Assembly (NCBI GenBank): GCA_964632485.1
Contig: CAZWDO010000012.1
Location: 59,622 to 123,621 of the forward strand
From: CAZWDO01 sp964632485 [NCBI: uncultured bacterium]
GTDB taxonomy: Bacteria; JAGOEH01
Length of the DNA: 64,000 nucleotides
Reading direction: 5' to 3'
Shown here: piece by piece, positions 1-7,828 of the stretch
How the letters are laid out: every line of letters starts with the position of its first letter
Numbering within the stretch: the stretch's first letter is position 1
Notes under the pieces: generated by a model
The model's database searches: none
The model's input: only the letters and a program-made list of their open reading frames with translations
Told to the model about the DNA's origin: nothing
Program-made: the position numbers and the translations under genes

Positions 1-601
1 GCAGGCCAACGGCAGTCAATACGGAAAATCTACCGCCTATATCGTCCGGTACGACTAATGTTCGATAGCCTTGCTGGTCAGCCAGTCCTTTAAGGATTCC
101 CTTGTGGGCATCAGTCGTGGCAATGATCCGCCGGGCAGTTTCGCTGCGGTTATATTTTCTTTCAAGGAGTTGTTTAAGAACGCGAAAGGCAATAGCGGGC
201 TCAATTGTGCCCCCGCTTTTTGAAACGATATTGATATAGAAATCACGGTCTTCCAAAAAGGCGCATAGTTCCTGTAAATAATGGCCGTCCAGCGAAAATC
301 CTGCGAAAATGACTTTCGCCGGATCGAAGCTCGGTTGCAGAGCCTCTATAATAGCTTTGGCGCCCAGATAGGAACCCCCGATACCAATAACGACAAGGTA
401 GGATTGGCGTTGGCGTATCTCTTCGGCAATTAACTGAATTTGACGATACTCCTCAGTTTGCGTATAGGTAAGGGGCCATTTATACCAACCGGCCCAACCG
501 CTGCGATTGGTTTTCAGTTCTGTTGTTTCAATTTGAAGTATTCGTTCAATTGTCGGGGTAATGCCCGCATCCGGCAATTCCGTTTTAATTGAGATAGGCA
601 T
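1..601 (-). CDS. pgi: Glucose-6-phosphate isomerase, N-terminal 200 residues (cut by window edge)
   Basis: Interconverts glucose-6-phosphate and fructose-6-phosphate in the cytoplasm. Translating the minus strand from the ATG at 601-599 gives an open frame that runs off the window. Visible family motifs are GIGGSYLGA in the sugar-phosphate binding region, SKSGGTIEP (the SIS-type phosphate loop) and DDIGGRFSVLTAVGLP, the isomerase signature. The start lies 3 nt after the stop of the glycogen synthase gene, so the two are in one operon and form a glycogen/hexose-phosphate unit together with the upstream MFS gene. The C-terminal part with the catalytic Glu, His and Lys is outside the window, so full length cannot be judged. 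Identity is very secure. Confidence 0.95.
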   Translation of the reverse strand, partial: MPISIKTELPDAGITPTIERILQIETTELKTNRSGWAGWYKWPLTYTQTEEYRQIQLIAEEIRQRQSYLVVIGIGGSYLGAKAIIEALQPSFDPAKVIFAGFSLDGHYLQELCAFLEDRDFYINIVSKSGGTIEPAIAFRVLKQLLERKYNRSETARRIIATTDAHKGILKGLADQQGYRTLVVPDDIGGRFSVLTAVGL

Positions 602-604
602 GGT

Positions 605-2053
605 TTATTCCTGTTTTAAGATGTTTTGGTATAATTGAATATATTGGCTGACAGTATTTTCCCAAAGATAACGATGATTCATGGCATTTTTCTGCCATTG
701 GGTCCATTTGATGGGTTCGGTGAAAAACCAATCGATGATTTTTTCAGTTTTGAAGATAAAATCCAGAGCATTCCCCGATTCAAAGACAAATCCGGTGCCG
801 GAATCGGGTAATTCGAAGATATCCAGGATCGTATCAATTAATCCGCCGACCCGGCTGACGATGGGTAAGGTACCGTAGCGCATAGCATACAAATGAGAGA
901 GCCCTCCGGGTTCGAGCCGGGATGGTTTGAGCAAAAGATCACTAGAGGCGAATAATCGGTGCATGAACGAGTTTGTTTGACTGGGAAAATACCTGGTCCG
1001 GGTTGGATTCTGACCGCAGCGCTGGTCAACCAGTTTCTCGAATTCATGATCACCGGCGCCGATAATGATCAGGTTAATGTTTTTTTGCAAAAACCAATCC
1101 ATCATCTCCAATAGAAAATCTACACCCTTTTCGCGTGTCATTCGCATGACGACTGCGCATAAGAGGAATTCATCATGATCAAATCCAAGTTGATCCGAGA
1201 TTTTTTTTCGATTGGCCCGTTTTGTTATTAGACTATCCTGAGTATAAGGATGAAGCAATTCCTGATCGGTGTGGCTGTTCCAGACGTTGCCATCAATGCC
1301 ATTGATAATGGCGAATAGTTTATCCTCACGCGTTCGTAACACATCCTGGAGCCCGGCGCCATATTCCCGGGTTAAAATCTCCTGGCGATAATGGGGACTG
1401 GTTACCGAAATGGCGTCTGCGTAAAGAATCCCCCCTTTAAGAAAATTGATTTTACCGTAATATTCCAGTTTGTCCGGCGTGAAAAGGCTCCAGGGAAGAT
1501 TGGTCAGGGGCATTTCAAACTGGGAATAGACACCCTGATAAAGTATGTTATTAACCGTTAGTAACGAACGGGCTGCCGGAAAATCATCCTGGTAGATTGT
1601 CTTCAGATAGACCGGGATGAGAGATGTTTGCCAATCAACACAATGGATGATATCCGGTTCGAACTTTAACTCTTTTAGCAGATGAAGAAATGCCTGATTG
1701 AAAAAAATAAAACGTTCCGCATTGTCTATATACTCGATGTTTCCATCACTATATAAATAATCGCGAAAATAATATTCATCATTCCCTATTAAATATACTT
1801 TTCGGTTTTTGATTTGAGTCTCAAAAATTTCACATTCCACCGGCTTATTCATGATCTGAACTTCGAAGGTGATGGCGCTCGGTTTGATATTGAAGCGCTC
1901 GGTTTGCTGTTTGATGGATTTATAGTAGGGCAAACACTGAATAATCGTTTGATTTTGATTGTCTAAAGCATTTAGATAGGCGTAGCTGAGTTCGCCCAAT
2001 CCCCCGGTCTTGACAAACGGTTCAGATTCGGAAGAAATAAAGGCAATTTTCAT
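605..2053 (-). CDS. glgA: Glycogen synthase (ADP-glucose type, GT5)
   Basis: Transfers glucose from ADP-glucose to the growing alpha-1,4-glucan. The start is taken at the ATG at 2053, giving 482 residues, the usual family length. It begins MKIAFISSESEPFVKTGGLG, with the KTGGL nucleotide-sugar loop right after the first beta strand, and has an AGGGA ribosome-binding site. The open frame reaches back to 2182, but that part overlaps the upstream MFS gene and has no family similarity. The C-terminal half has the retaining-GT motif SRLEPGGLSHLYAMRYGTLP (E-X7-type glutamates) and VGGLIDT. The gene sits 28 nt after the MFS stop and just before pgi. glgC lies elsewhere in the window (11.7 kb), so the two-step pathway is split over two loci. 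Confidence 0.95.
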   Translation of the reverse strand: MKIAFISSESEPFVKTGGLGELSYAYLNALDNQNQTIIQCLPYYKSIKQQTERFNIKPSAITFEVQIMNKPVECEIFETQIKNRKVYLIGNDEYYFRDYLYSDGNIEYIDNAERFIFFNQAFLHLLKELKFEPDIIHCVDWQTSLIPVYLKTIYQDDFPAARSLLTVNNILYQGVYSQFEMPLTNLPWSLFTPDKLEYYGKINFLKGGILYADAISVTSPHYRQEILTREYGAGLQDVLRTREDKLFAIINGIDGNVWNSHTDQELLHPYTQDSLITKRANRKKISDQLGFDHDEFLLCAVVMRMTREKGVDFLLEMMDWFLQKNINLIIIGAGDHEFEKLVDQRCGQNPTRTRYFPSQTNSFMHRLFASSDLLLKPSRLEPGGLSHLYAMRYGTLPIVSRVGGLIDTILDIFELPDSGTGFVFESGNALDFIFKTEKIIDWFFTEPIKWTQWQKNAMNHRYLWENTVSQYIQLYQNILKQE

Positions 2054-2081
2054 AATTCCCTGCTTTTTGAAGGTGACCGGG

Positions 2082-3791
2082 TTATTTTTTTCCAAATTCA
2101 GGGTCGATTTTGATAAAAAATACTGGTATAAGGGCAAACAATACCGCCAAATTAACCCAGATAAAAAATGTTCGATATCCAACCGCTTGTTGGATTATGC
2201 CGCTGAACATCCCGGGGATCATCATACCCAAAGCCATAAAGCCAGTAGCTATCGCATAATGTGCTGTTTCAAATTTGCCTTTTGACGCATAGATCATGAC
2301 CATCATATAGGCGGTGAATCCCAGGCCATAACCCAGTTGTTCAATGGCTACGCAGATAATCACAATTAGAAAGTTGTCAGGAACAGTGGCAGATAGATAA
2401 ACGTACACCAGGTCGGGAAGATTGATTGCCAGCGCCATGGGCCACAACCATTTTTTTAATCCATGCCGGGCAACCAGTATCCCACCCAGTATCCCGCCGA
2501 TGGTCAATGTTGCCAATCCCACCGTGCCGTAGGCCAAACCAACCTGTCCGGTTGAAAGACCTAAACCACCCTTATCCAGACCATCCATCAGGAATGGGGA
2601 TGCCAGTTTTACTAATTGGGATTCCGCAAACCGATAGAGTAACAGAAATAAGAGCAGCGAAACAATATCTTTTTTATCAAAAAATGAAAAGAAAGTTTCT
2701 TTAAAAGCGCCAATAATTGAGGTTACGCTGCGGCCCTTCATCACGGCTTGATCCGTGACCGGATGGGGAAGAAACAGTTTATGGTAAAATGCAAAAAAGA
2801 GGAACATCGATGCCATCATGGCGAAAGTAAGCGACCATGAAAGTACGATATTCCCGGAAGTCGCTTTAAAAAAACTACGGGTTTGATACGATACTTTAGA
2901 GTCCAATTGAATCGCCGCCGATTGAGGAATATACCAGTTTTCCTGATTGAACACCAGCCGGCTGCCGCTTTTAAGCGTAAAATCTTTACTGCCTTCGCTG
3001 CGGTTGAGCATGACTACAATCTCTTTCCCCGCTTCCATCGGTCGGGAGAGACGAAAAAAGACTTCTTGGCTATCCATGCGCATCGAGGCAGATTGTACGG
3101 GGAAAATCAGAGTGTCCGGAAAGGCCAGAATACGTAAATCTTCATGCAGTGTGGTAGGCTGATTGAATTCCTGCGGCATGGATTGCGTATGGACAGCGCT
3201 GGTATCAGTCTGTGTGACGATCTCAACGGGCGGCAAGCCGGATTGACTTTGAATAAAGCCGGCAAACATCACCAATAATCCCTGACCCATCAACATGGCC
3301 AACCGATAAAAACTACTGCGTACACCGACGAACCAGGCTTGTTGGTGAGTGGAAAGACCCAATAAATAGAAACCATCGGCGGCAATATCATGGGTCGCCG
3401 ACACAAAAGCGACTACCCAGAGAAGTATGAGCGAAAACCAGAAAAAAGACGAAAGTGGCAAGACTAAGGTCACACCGATAAACGCAAAACCAAGTAGTAG
3501 TTGGCATAGCCATATCCAGTGACGCTTGGTTGAAAACGCAACCACCAGGGGACTCCATAGCGGTTTGATAACCCAGGGCAGATAGAGCAGACTGGTCCAA
3601 AAAGCAATTTTGTCATTGGCAATTCCAAGATTTTTATACATGATCACCGATGCGGTCATCGCTATGATATAGGGGATACCTTCGGCAAAATAAAGTGAAG
3701 GAACCCAAAGCCAGGGAGTGCGGCTTTTCCCCTTGCTATCGATGATTCCCTTATGGATCGATTCTTGTTTCTCTATAGCTGTCTCCTGCAT
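2082..3791 (-). CDS. MFS transporter, AmpG/PAT-like
   Basis: A 569-residue multi-pass inner-membrane protein of the major facilitator superfamily, closest in look to AmpG-type muropeptide permeases and the SLC33-like PAT family. Visible marks are PSLYFAEGIPY in the first membrane segment, a KPLWSPLVVAF loop and SATHDIAADGFYLLGL in the fourth/fifth segment region. Between the sixth and seventh segments (about residues 185-305) there is a soluble insert of about 120 residues, probably periplasmic, which plain AmpG proteins lack. It leads an operon with glgA and pgi, which suggests import of a sugar or oligosaccharide that feeds the hexose-phosphate pool; the substrate is not shown by sequence. 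A sigma70-type promoter lies upstream at 3916-3945. Confidence 0.8.
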   Translation of the reverse strand: MQETAIEKQESIHKGIIDSKGKSRTPWLWVPSLYFAEGIPYIIAMTASVIMYKNLGIANDKIAFWTSLLYLPWVIKPLWSPLVVAFSTKRHWIWLCQLLLGFAFIGVTLVLPLSSFFWFSLILLWVVAFVSATHDIAADGFYLLGLSTHQQAWFVGVRSSFYRLAMLMGQGLLVMFAGFIQSQSGLPPVEIVTQTDTSAVHTQSMPQEFNQPTTLHEDLRILAFPDTLIFPVQSASMRMDSQEVFFRLSRPMEAGKEIVVMLNRSEGSKDFTLKSGSRLVFNQENWYIPQSAAIQLDSKVSYQTRSFFKATSGNIVLSWSLTFAMMASMFLFFAFYHKLFLPHPVTDQAVMKGRSVTSIIGAFKETFFSFFDKKDIVSLLLFLLLYRFAESQLVKLASPFLMDGLDKGGLGLSTGQVGLAYGTVGLATLTIGGILGGILVARHGLKKWLWPMALAINLPDLVYVYLSATVPDNFLIVIICVAIEQLGYGLGFTAYMMVMIYASKGKFETAHYAIATGFMALGMMIPGMFSGIIQQAVGYRTFFIWVNLAVLFALIPVFFIKIDPEFGKK

Positions 3792-3915
3792 GTTCCGTAT
3801 CTCCTTTCATTGATATTCGGCATTATCGTTTCTCTCACTCGCTTTTCCTGATACTCTAATCGATATTGATACAGGTATTTCGATAAGAATCTAATAAATA
3901 AACAGCCTCTAATTT

Positions 3916-3945
3916 ATAATAAAAGAAATATTTTAAATTTGTCAA
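3916..3945 (-). promoter_or_regulatory. Sigma70-type promoter for the MFS-glgA-pgi operon
   Basis: On the minus strand TTGACA (3945-3940) is followed after 18 bases by TATTAT (3921-3916). It points at the MFS start at 3791, leaving a leader of about 115 nt. The rest of the gap 3792-4034 is AT-rich; I see no clear promoter for the plus-strand gene at 4035. Confidence 0.6.
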
Positions 3946-4034
3946 TATAAATTTTAAACTTTTTTTGATGGAACGAGTCTAAAGATAAGAACCCGGGTAA
4001 AATGAACCAATAAATTCAAGCTAAGGAGAAAAAA

Positions 4035-4583
4035 ATGAAACGCACTCTGATGACAGTATGCCTCGTTTTTGCATTGACAATGATGTTAAGCGCCCAACCG
4101 CTGCCTGGCCGCCCAGGTTGTGGCCCGGTATGTGGTAAAATGGAGATGCGGGATGGCGGTAAAGGCGGTGAAAAAATGATGGATGCCCGTATTCCCGGCG
4201 CTCAGTTTTTGTTGAAAAATGCTCAGAAAATCGGTTTGACGGAAGAGCAAGTGAATAAAATTGAAGGTATGGACTATGATCATAAGAAAATGATGATCAA
4301 CACCAAGCGCGATGTGGAAATGGCCGAATTGGATCTTCACAGTAAAATGAAAGCTGACAATCTTGATAAGAATGCCATTTTGCAGGCTCACGATAATCTC
4401 CAGAAAATTCGTAACCTTATGATCCGTTCAGGCTTGGAACATCGCTTGAACTTATTGTCTTTGCTGACTGCCGAGCAGAAGAAACAACTTCCGTCCTGTG
4501 GTGAGGGAGCTTGTCCGGGCATGGGTAAAGAACGTGGCGCTGAAAAAAAAGGTTGCCATGGAATGGAAAAACCCGAGAATTAA
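4035..4583 (+). CDS. Periplasmic Spy/CpxP-like protein rich in Met, Cys and His
   Basis: A 182-residue secreted protein with a clean N-terminal signal peptide (charged start, hydrophobic core, SAQP cleavage region near residue 20). The central part is helical and holds an LTEEQ motif near residue 68 and LLTAEQKKQL near residue 148, the LTxxQ-type repeats of the Spy/CpxP/CnrX-like helical-hairpin family of chaperones and metal sensors. Both ends are studded with Cys, Met and His (PGCGPVCGKMEM near the mature N-terminus; CGEGACPGMG and GCHGMEK at the C-terminus), which suggests metal binding. The ribosome-binding site AAGGAG is 9 nt upstream. It is a single-gene unit closed by a terminator. Role in envelope or metal stress is an inference from the family. 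Confidence 0.7.
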   Translation: MKRTLMTVCLVFALTMMLSAQPLPGRPGCGPVCGKMEMRDGGKGGEKMMDARIPGAQFLLKNAQKIGLTEEQVNKIEGMDYDHKKMMINTKRDVEMAELDLHSKMKADNLDKNAILQAHDNLQKIRNLMIRSGLEHRLNLLSLLTAEQKKQLPSCGEGACPGMGKERGAEKKGCHGMEKPEN

Positions 4584-4597
4584 TAATGCTTAACTTT

Positions 4598-4635
4598 AAA
4601 AAGGCCCTTTGTTCTTTGTAATAAAGGGCTTTTTT
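4598..4635 (+). terminator. Rho-independent terminator after the Spy-like gene
   Basis: An inverted repeat pairs AAAAAGGCCCTTT on the left with AAAGGGCTTTTTT on the right around a loop of about 12 nt, ending in a run of six T. It sits 15 nt after the stop codon of the Spy-like gene. Confidence 0.85.
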
Positions 4636-4652
4636 AAACTATAAGGGATAAC

Positions 4653-5267
4653 ATGGAATTTGTTGAATATCTGCCTGAAGCTGATTTCCATTTTTTTTTA
4701 CAGCATTCCCTATTAAAGGATTCGAACAATTATCGGGAAATTTGGGAATTGGTCCACATATTGTATGATCTATCTGCCTGGGGCGCTTACCAAAAAGCCC
4801 TTTTTTTGACCTTTCTTCTATATGTTCTGGGTGATGAAACCCGGATGATTACAATTTTGAGGCGGCTGGATGCGGTTCAGCATGAACGATTAGTTCCGAT
4901 GGATATCGATACATTCCTTCAAGCGTTTGTTGGAATTGTACCTTCATCCGAGTTGATCGGACGGTTCCAATCAGATTTTGAAAAAACATGGAAACCCGCT
5001 TTGTCAGGCGTTGAAGGAAAGCTTAAAGCTAAAGCTGCCGCATTTGCCCGTGAGTTGCTGGATGATTTTCTGGTTTTTTTTGATGAAATGAAACATGAGT
5101 TTTTATTAGCGGAAAAAGAAATCCATAGCATTGAATTGACCGATGCTGAGCTGGAAAATAAAGCCCTGCGATGGGAATACAAGTTTTTGGGGCGGGATGA
5201 ACGTAAAATTGAAGATCGGAGAAAAAAATTTTATTCAGGAAAAGAACCTTGGTTACCTATAGATTAA
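4653..5267 (+). CDS. Hypothetical helical protein A
   Basis: I do not recognise this 204-residue protein. It has no signal peptide and no convincing membrane segment, and it reads as mostly alpha-helical and charged, with a hydrophobic FLTFLLYVL stretch near residues 52-60 and a Lys/Arg/Glu-rich C-terminus. No cysteine cluster or nucleotide-binding motif is visible. Its end overlaps the next gene by 19 nt, so the two are translated together and may work as a pair. It starts 17 nt after the terminator of the previous gene. Confidence 0.6.
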   Translation: MEFVEYLPEADFHFFLQHSLLKDSNNYREIWELVHILYDLSAWGAYQKALFLTFLLYVLGDETRMITILRRLDAVQHERLVPMDIDTFLQAFVGIVPSSELIGRFQSDFEKTWKPALSGVEGKLKAKAAAFARELLDDFLVFFDEMKHEFLLAEKEIHSIELTDAELENKALRWEYKFLGRDERKIEDRRKKFYSGKEPWLPID

Positions 5268-5851
5268 CCCCTGAAGAGACGAATTATTACCGTTTCCTTT
5301 TTTTATTGGACAAGGAAAATTTTACTATATTGGATGTATTGGATGAGCTATCGGCTTTTCGCGACCGTTTTAAAAATGCCGGAGAAAAATTAGCTTTTGT
5401 GGAGTTTTTATCCAATATTTTCCATATTCGCTGGGAACATGATGTTTTTGCGCGTAATCATCAGCGTTTGATCGATATTCTTTTTGGAATTCAACATGCT
5501 ATCGACCAGGGTGATGTGGAAGCTAAACAAGTCGTTGATGATTTGTACCAACGGTTTTATCAAATCGTACGTGAAAAAGGCGAACAGATTCGTCAGCGCG
5601 TCTTCGCCGCCACTAAAAAGTTGATGGCCGCGCATCGGGAACGGATTCCAAATAAAGACCGCATCCATCATGAAGTGGTCGATTGGTTGAAACTCAGCCA
5701 GGAGTATGTTGTCAATTCATTGGATAGTATCATACGCGATCGCTATCCGGAATGGATTGTGAGCCAACGTATCGGAATCTCGTTGGATAATCTGACCTAT
5801 GAAGCCTTGAACTATGATCCGGAAAAGCGCGAAACTCTACTTTTTAAATAG
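5249..5851 (+). CDS. Hypothetical helical protein B, TTG start
   Basis: An unrecognised 200-residue cytoplasmic-looking helical protein. The frame has no early ATG; a TTG at 5249 preceded by AGGAAAAG is the best start and lies inside the end of the upstream gene, a typical sign of translational coupling. Size, helicity and charge pattern resemble protein A, but I cannot align the two by eye and do not claim they are paralogues. Its 3' end overlaps the convergent lipoprotein gene by 15 nt, so no terminator fits between them. Confidence 0.6.
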   Translation: MVTYRLTPEETNYYRFLFLLDKENFTILDVLDELSAFRDRFKNAGEKLAFVEFLSNIFHIRWEHDVFARNHQRLIDILFGIQHAIDQGDVEAKQVVDDLYQRFYQIVREKGEQIRQRVFAATKKLMAAHRERIPNKDRIHHEVVDWLKLSQEYVVNSLDSIIRDRYPEWIVSQRIGISLDNLTYEALNYDPEKRETLLFK

Positions 5852-6232
5852 AACATAAATCGTATCTTCGATATTTTTTACAATACCGATAACCCGGCAT
5901 AAACCTATCGTTGTCGTATCGGTATTCGTTAATTCCGTTTCAGCCCGGCCATCGCGGGTATAGGCTTGACTTGTAATTTGACCCAGGCTTGAAGAGAAAC
6001 TTACCAGGGTGCTATCCGCGATTAAATGTCCGCCAGAATCGACTTTAGCCCAAATCGTCGAGCTTTTTACAGTTGATATTTTGAGTGTGTCCGGATTGGC
6101 GGTCAACACGATTTGAATGGATACTGTGGGATCATCACCATTGTTGTCCGTGGGCGTCGTTGCTTTTTGACAAGCGATCCACCCGGTTAACATCCCCAGA
6201 CATAGTATCAAGAATCTTTTATTTGTTTTCAT
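5837..6232 (-). CDS. Small lipoprotein with one Ig-like (Big/invasin-type) domain
   Basis: A 131-residue exported protein. A basic start and hydrophobic segment are followed by a cysteine at residue 21 (WIAC), an imperfect lipobox because Trp at -3 is unusual. After a short Asn/Asp/Thr-rich linker, residues 36-130 look like one bacterial Ig-like domain: VSIQIVLTANPDTLKIS, then STIWAKVDSGG, ADSTLVSFSSSLGQI and a RDGRAETELTN strand, the pattern of invasin/Big_1 repeats (substitution-rich beta strands with VxF and G.I.). Such single-domain lipoproteins are usually cell-surface or periplasmic; function is unknown. A consensus promoter lies about 260 nt upstream. Confidence 0.65.
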   Translation of the reverse strand: MKTNKRFLILCLGMLTGWIACQKATTPTDNNGDDPTVSIQIVLTANPDTLKISTVKSSTIWAKVDSGGHLIADSTLVSFSSSLGQITSQAYTRDGRAETELTNTDTTTIGLCRVIGIVKNIEDTIYVLFKK

Positions 6233-6457
6233 GGCGTTCCTCCATAATGGGGTTGAATTTTTTGATAATACGCCATTTGCGTTAATTTATCATTTCCTGC
6301 ATCTTATTCCCTTACTATTTCTTTTATCTTGGATATTCCACTGATTGTGGAAAATCTGAACATTACTGGGCATCGTGTGATTAAAACCAGCTAATTTACG
6401 GTTTAGAACCTCCCCGCCCCATTTCATGGCATGAAGCTCCTGGAGGTACTGGGATTT

Positions 6458-6490
6458 CACTATCGCGGCAGTTTTGTTGAAGCGATAGTG
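6458..6490. repeat. Perfect 9-bp inverted repeat overlapping a transcription start
   Basis: CACTATCGC at 6458-6466 and GCGATAGTG at 6482-6490 are perfect inverted copies separated by 15 nt. The right copy begins just downstream of the -10 box of the minus-strand promoter, so it covers the expected +1. It could be an operator or a 5'-end hairpin in the transcript. Confidence 0.5.
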
Positions 6491-6492
6491 GT

Positions 6493-6521
6493 AATATACA
6501 TGATTTCGATTTTTTTGTCAA
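6493..6521 (-). promoter_or_regulatory. Consensus sigma70 promoter, minus strand
   Basis: TTGACA (6521-6516) and TATATT (6498-6493) are separated by exactly 17 bases. The promoter points toward the lipoprotein gene that starts at 6232. Confidence 0.7.
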
Positions 6522-6540
6522 TATTAAAAAAGAGATTAAA

Positions 6541-7713
6541 TTGCCTTGCGTAATGATCAAAAAAGTTTATATTGAAATTATGAATCATCGTGGAGAAATT
6601 TTAGTTGTAGCCACACTGGGCTATACCATTGAGGCCTTTTTGCTCCCTTATATCGAGTGGTTCCGGCAACAAGGTTATCATGTTGTTTGTTTATCTAATT
6701 GGGAATATGCATGGCAACGGTTGCCAATCGAGGTGGAGCGGATTCATTTTCCGTTTCAGCGACGACTGGGATTATTTCACTGGCCGTTTTGGATACGAAA
6801 ACTTCGACGAATATTGCGTGAGCGGCAATGGAGTCTGGTTTATACTCACACTCCGATTGCTTCGGCATTGGTCCGCCTGGCCGCAAGGGGTTTGAACCCG
6901 TCGATTCCTGTTCTCTATGAAGCGCATGGATTTCATTTTCATCAGTATGGTCATTGGCTTGTCAATCGGATTTACTTTGCGGTAGAAGAAAGGTTGTCCG
7001 TTTATAGTAGCGGGATTATAACGCTTAACCATTTTGATTATCATCAGGCAAAAAAATTCCGTGGAACCGCGCCGGTATTTTATGTCCCGGGAGTCGGCGT
7101 AGATACGGTTTATTTTCAACCTGATGAGACGCTGGGCAGAGAAAAACGCCTCCAACTTTCCCTGGAGCCCACACGAAAAATTCTCGTGACCATCGCGGAT
7201 CTGATTCCCCGCAAGCAGGTGTTGCCATTGGTATTGTTAGCCGCTCAATTGAGAGATATTTATTCGGATTTCAGTTGGTTTCTGATTGGCGAGGGTTCCC
7301 TGGCCGGTCAACTCCGGAAAGAAATTGAAAGACTTTCGCTTTCTGATCATTTCATTTTGGCAGGTTGGCAGGCAGATGTTCACTCCTGGTTAGCCATGGC
7401 TGATCTCTTCGTATTACTTTCCTGGCAGGAAGGCCTCCCCCGTTCAGTATTAGAAGCTGGCGCTTGCGCAGTACCGGTCCTCGTTTCCAATATTCGTGGC
7501 AATCGCGATCTGATTGATCAGGGCAAAAATGGATTTCTTATTCCCCCGAGCCTTCTTGAATTGAGTTTGGAGTATTTATGCTTTCCCTGGACAGAGACGA
7601 ACCGACTCAAGGAATGCGGGATGAATTTGCGGAAAAAAATCGAATCCCGGTTCAGTTTACAAAAAGCCCTTGACGCGCACACGGTAATTTTTAATAATTA
7701 TTTAGGAGAATGA
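6541..7713 (+). CDS. Glycosyltransferase family 4
   Basis: A 390-residue GT-B fold glycosyltransferase, probably acting at the inner membrane face on polysaccharide or lipid-linked sugars. The N-terminal domain has the usual Rossmann start (EILVVATLGYTIEAFLLP) and the C-terminal domain the GT4 donor-site motif EGLPRSVLEAGACAVPVLVS, with VPGVGVDTVYFQP at the domain junction. The start is uncertain: TTG 6541, ATG 6553 and ATG 6580 are in frame and none has a strong ribosome-binding site; ATG 6580 gives the family-like beginning MNHRGEILVV. The stop codon lies directly before the gcvT promoter, so it is a monocistronic unit. Donor and acceptor cannot be told from the sequence. Confidence 0.85.
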   Translation: MPCVMIKKVYIEIMNHRGEILVVATLGYTIEAFLLPYIEWFRQQGYHVVCLSNWEYAWQRLPIEVERIHFPFQRRLGLFHWPFWIRKLRRILRERQWSLVYTHTPIASALVRLAARGLNPSIPVLYEAHGFHFHQYGHWLVNRIYFAVEERLSVYSSGIITLNHFDYHQAKKFRGTAPVFYVPGVGVDTVYFQPDETLGREKRLQLSLEPTRKILVTIADLIPRKQVLPLVLLAAQLRDIYSDFSWFLIGEGSLAGQLRKEIERLSLSDHFILAGWQADVHSWLAMADLFVLLSWQEGLPRSVLEAGACAVPVLVSNIRGNRDLIDQGKNGFLIPPSLLELSLEYLCFPWTETNRLKECGMNLRKKIESRFSLQKALDAHTVIFNNYLGE

Positions 7714-7715
7714 AC

Positions 7716-7744
7716 TTGACAACTTTGCGGTTTCTGTTTATATT
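7716..7744 (+). promoter_or_regulatory. Consensus sigma70 promoter of gcvT-ftsK
   Basis: TTGACA (7716-7721), 17 bases, TATATT (7739-7744). It starts 3 nt after the glycosyltransferase stop. The start site should fall near 7751, giving an 80-nt leader before gcvT. Confidence 0.8.
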
Positions 7745-7750
7745 AACCCC

Positions 7751-7828
7751 ATAGATTAACGAAAGCGTCGCCGGAAGGGATGCCTAGCCCAGGTCGCTAA
7801 AATCCTCTTGATATTAAAGGAGCAAGCC
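7751..7828 (+). promoter_or_regulatory. Structured 5' leader of gcvT, candidate cis-regulatory RNA
   Basis: The leader holds a compact GC-rich fold and then a possible ribosome-site hairpin. AGCG (7764-7767) can pair with CGCT (7795-7798), CC (7771-7772) with GG (7792-7793), and GGG (7777-7779) with CCC (7788-7790). Downstream TCCT (7803-7806) can pair with AGGA (7818-7821), which is part of the gcvT Shine-Dalgarno AAAGGAG. The layout (consensus promoter, folded element, SD-masking hairpin) is that of a translational riboswitch, but it does not match the glycine riboswitch or any class I can name. Pairing was done by eye only. Confidence 0.35.

Larger units (their letters stand above)
6233..6540. 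other. Intergenic region with a long putative leader
   Basis: These 308 nt between the divergent lipoprotein and glycosyltransferase genes hold no supported gene. They contain a consensus minus-strand promoter (6493-6521), an inverted repeat across its expected start site (6458-6490) and GC-richer sequence around 6405-6460. If the promoter drives the lipoprotein gene, its leader is about 250 nt. No known riboswitch motif was recognised. Confidence 0.5.

Noticed and set aside
2054-2182. Longer N-terminus for glycogen synthase
   Set aside because: It overlaps the MFS gene, has no similarity to GT5 enzymes, and the ATG at 2053 begins exactly at the family start.
7751-7828. Glycine riboswitch before gcvT
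   Set aside because: The leader is too short and lacks the conserved glycine-aptamer cores; only a generic folded leader can be supported.
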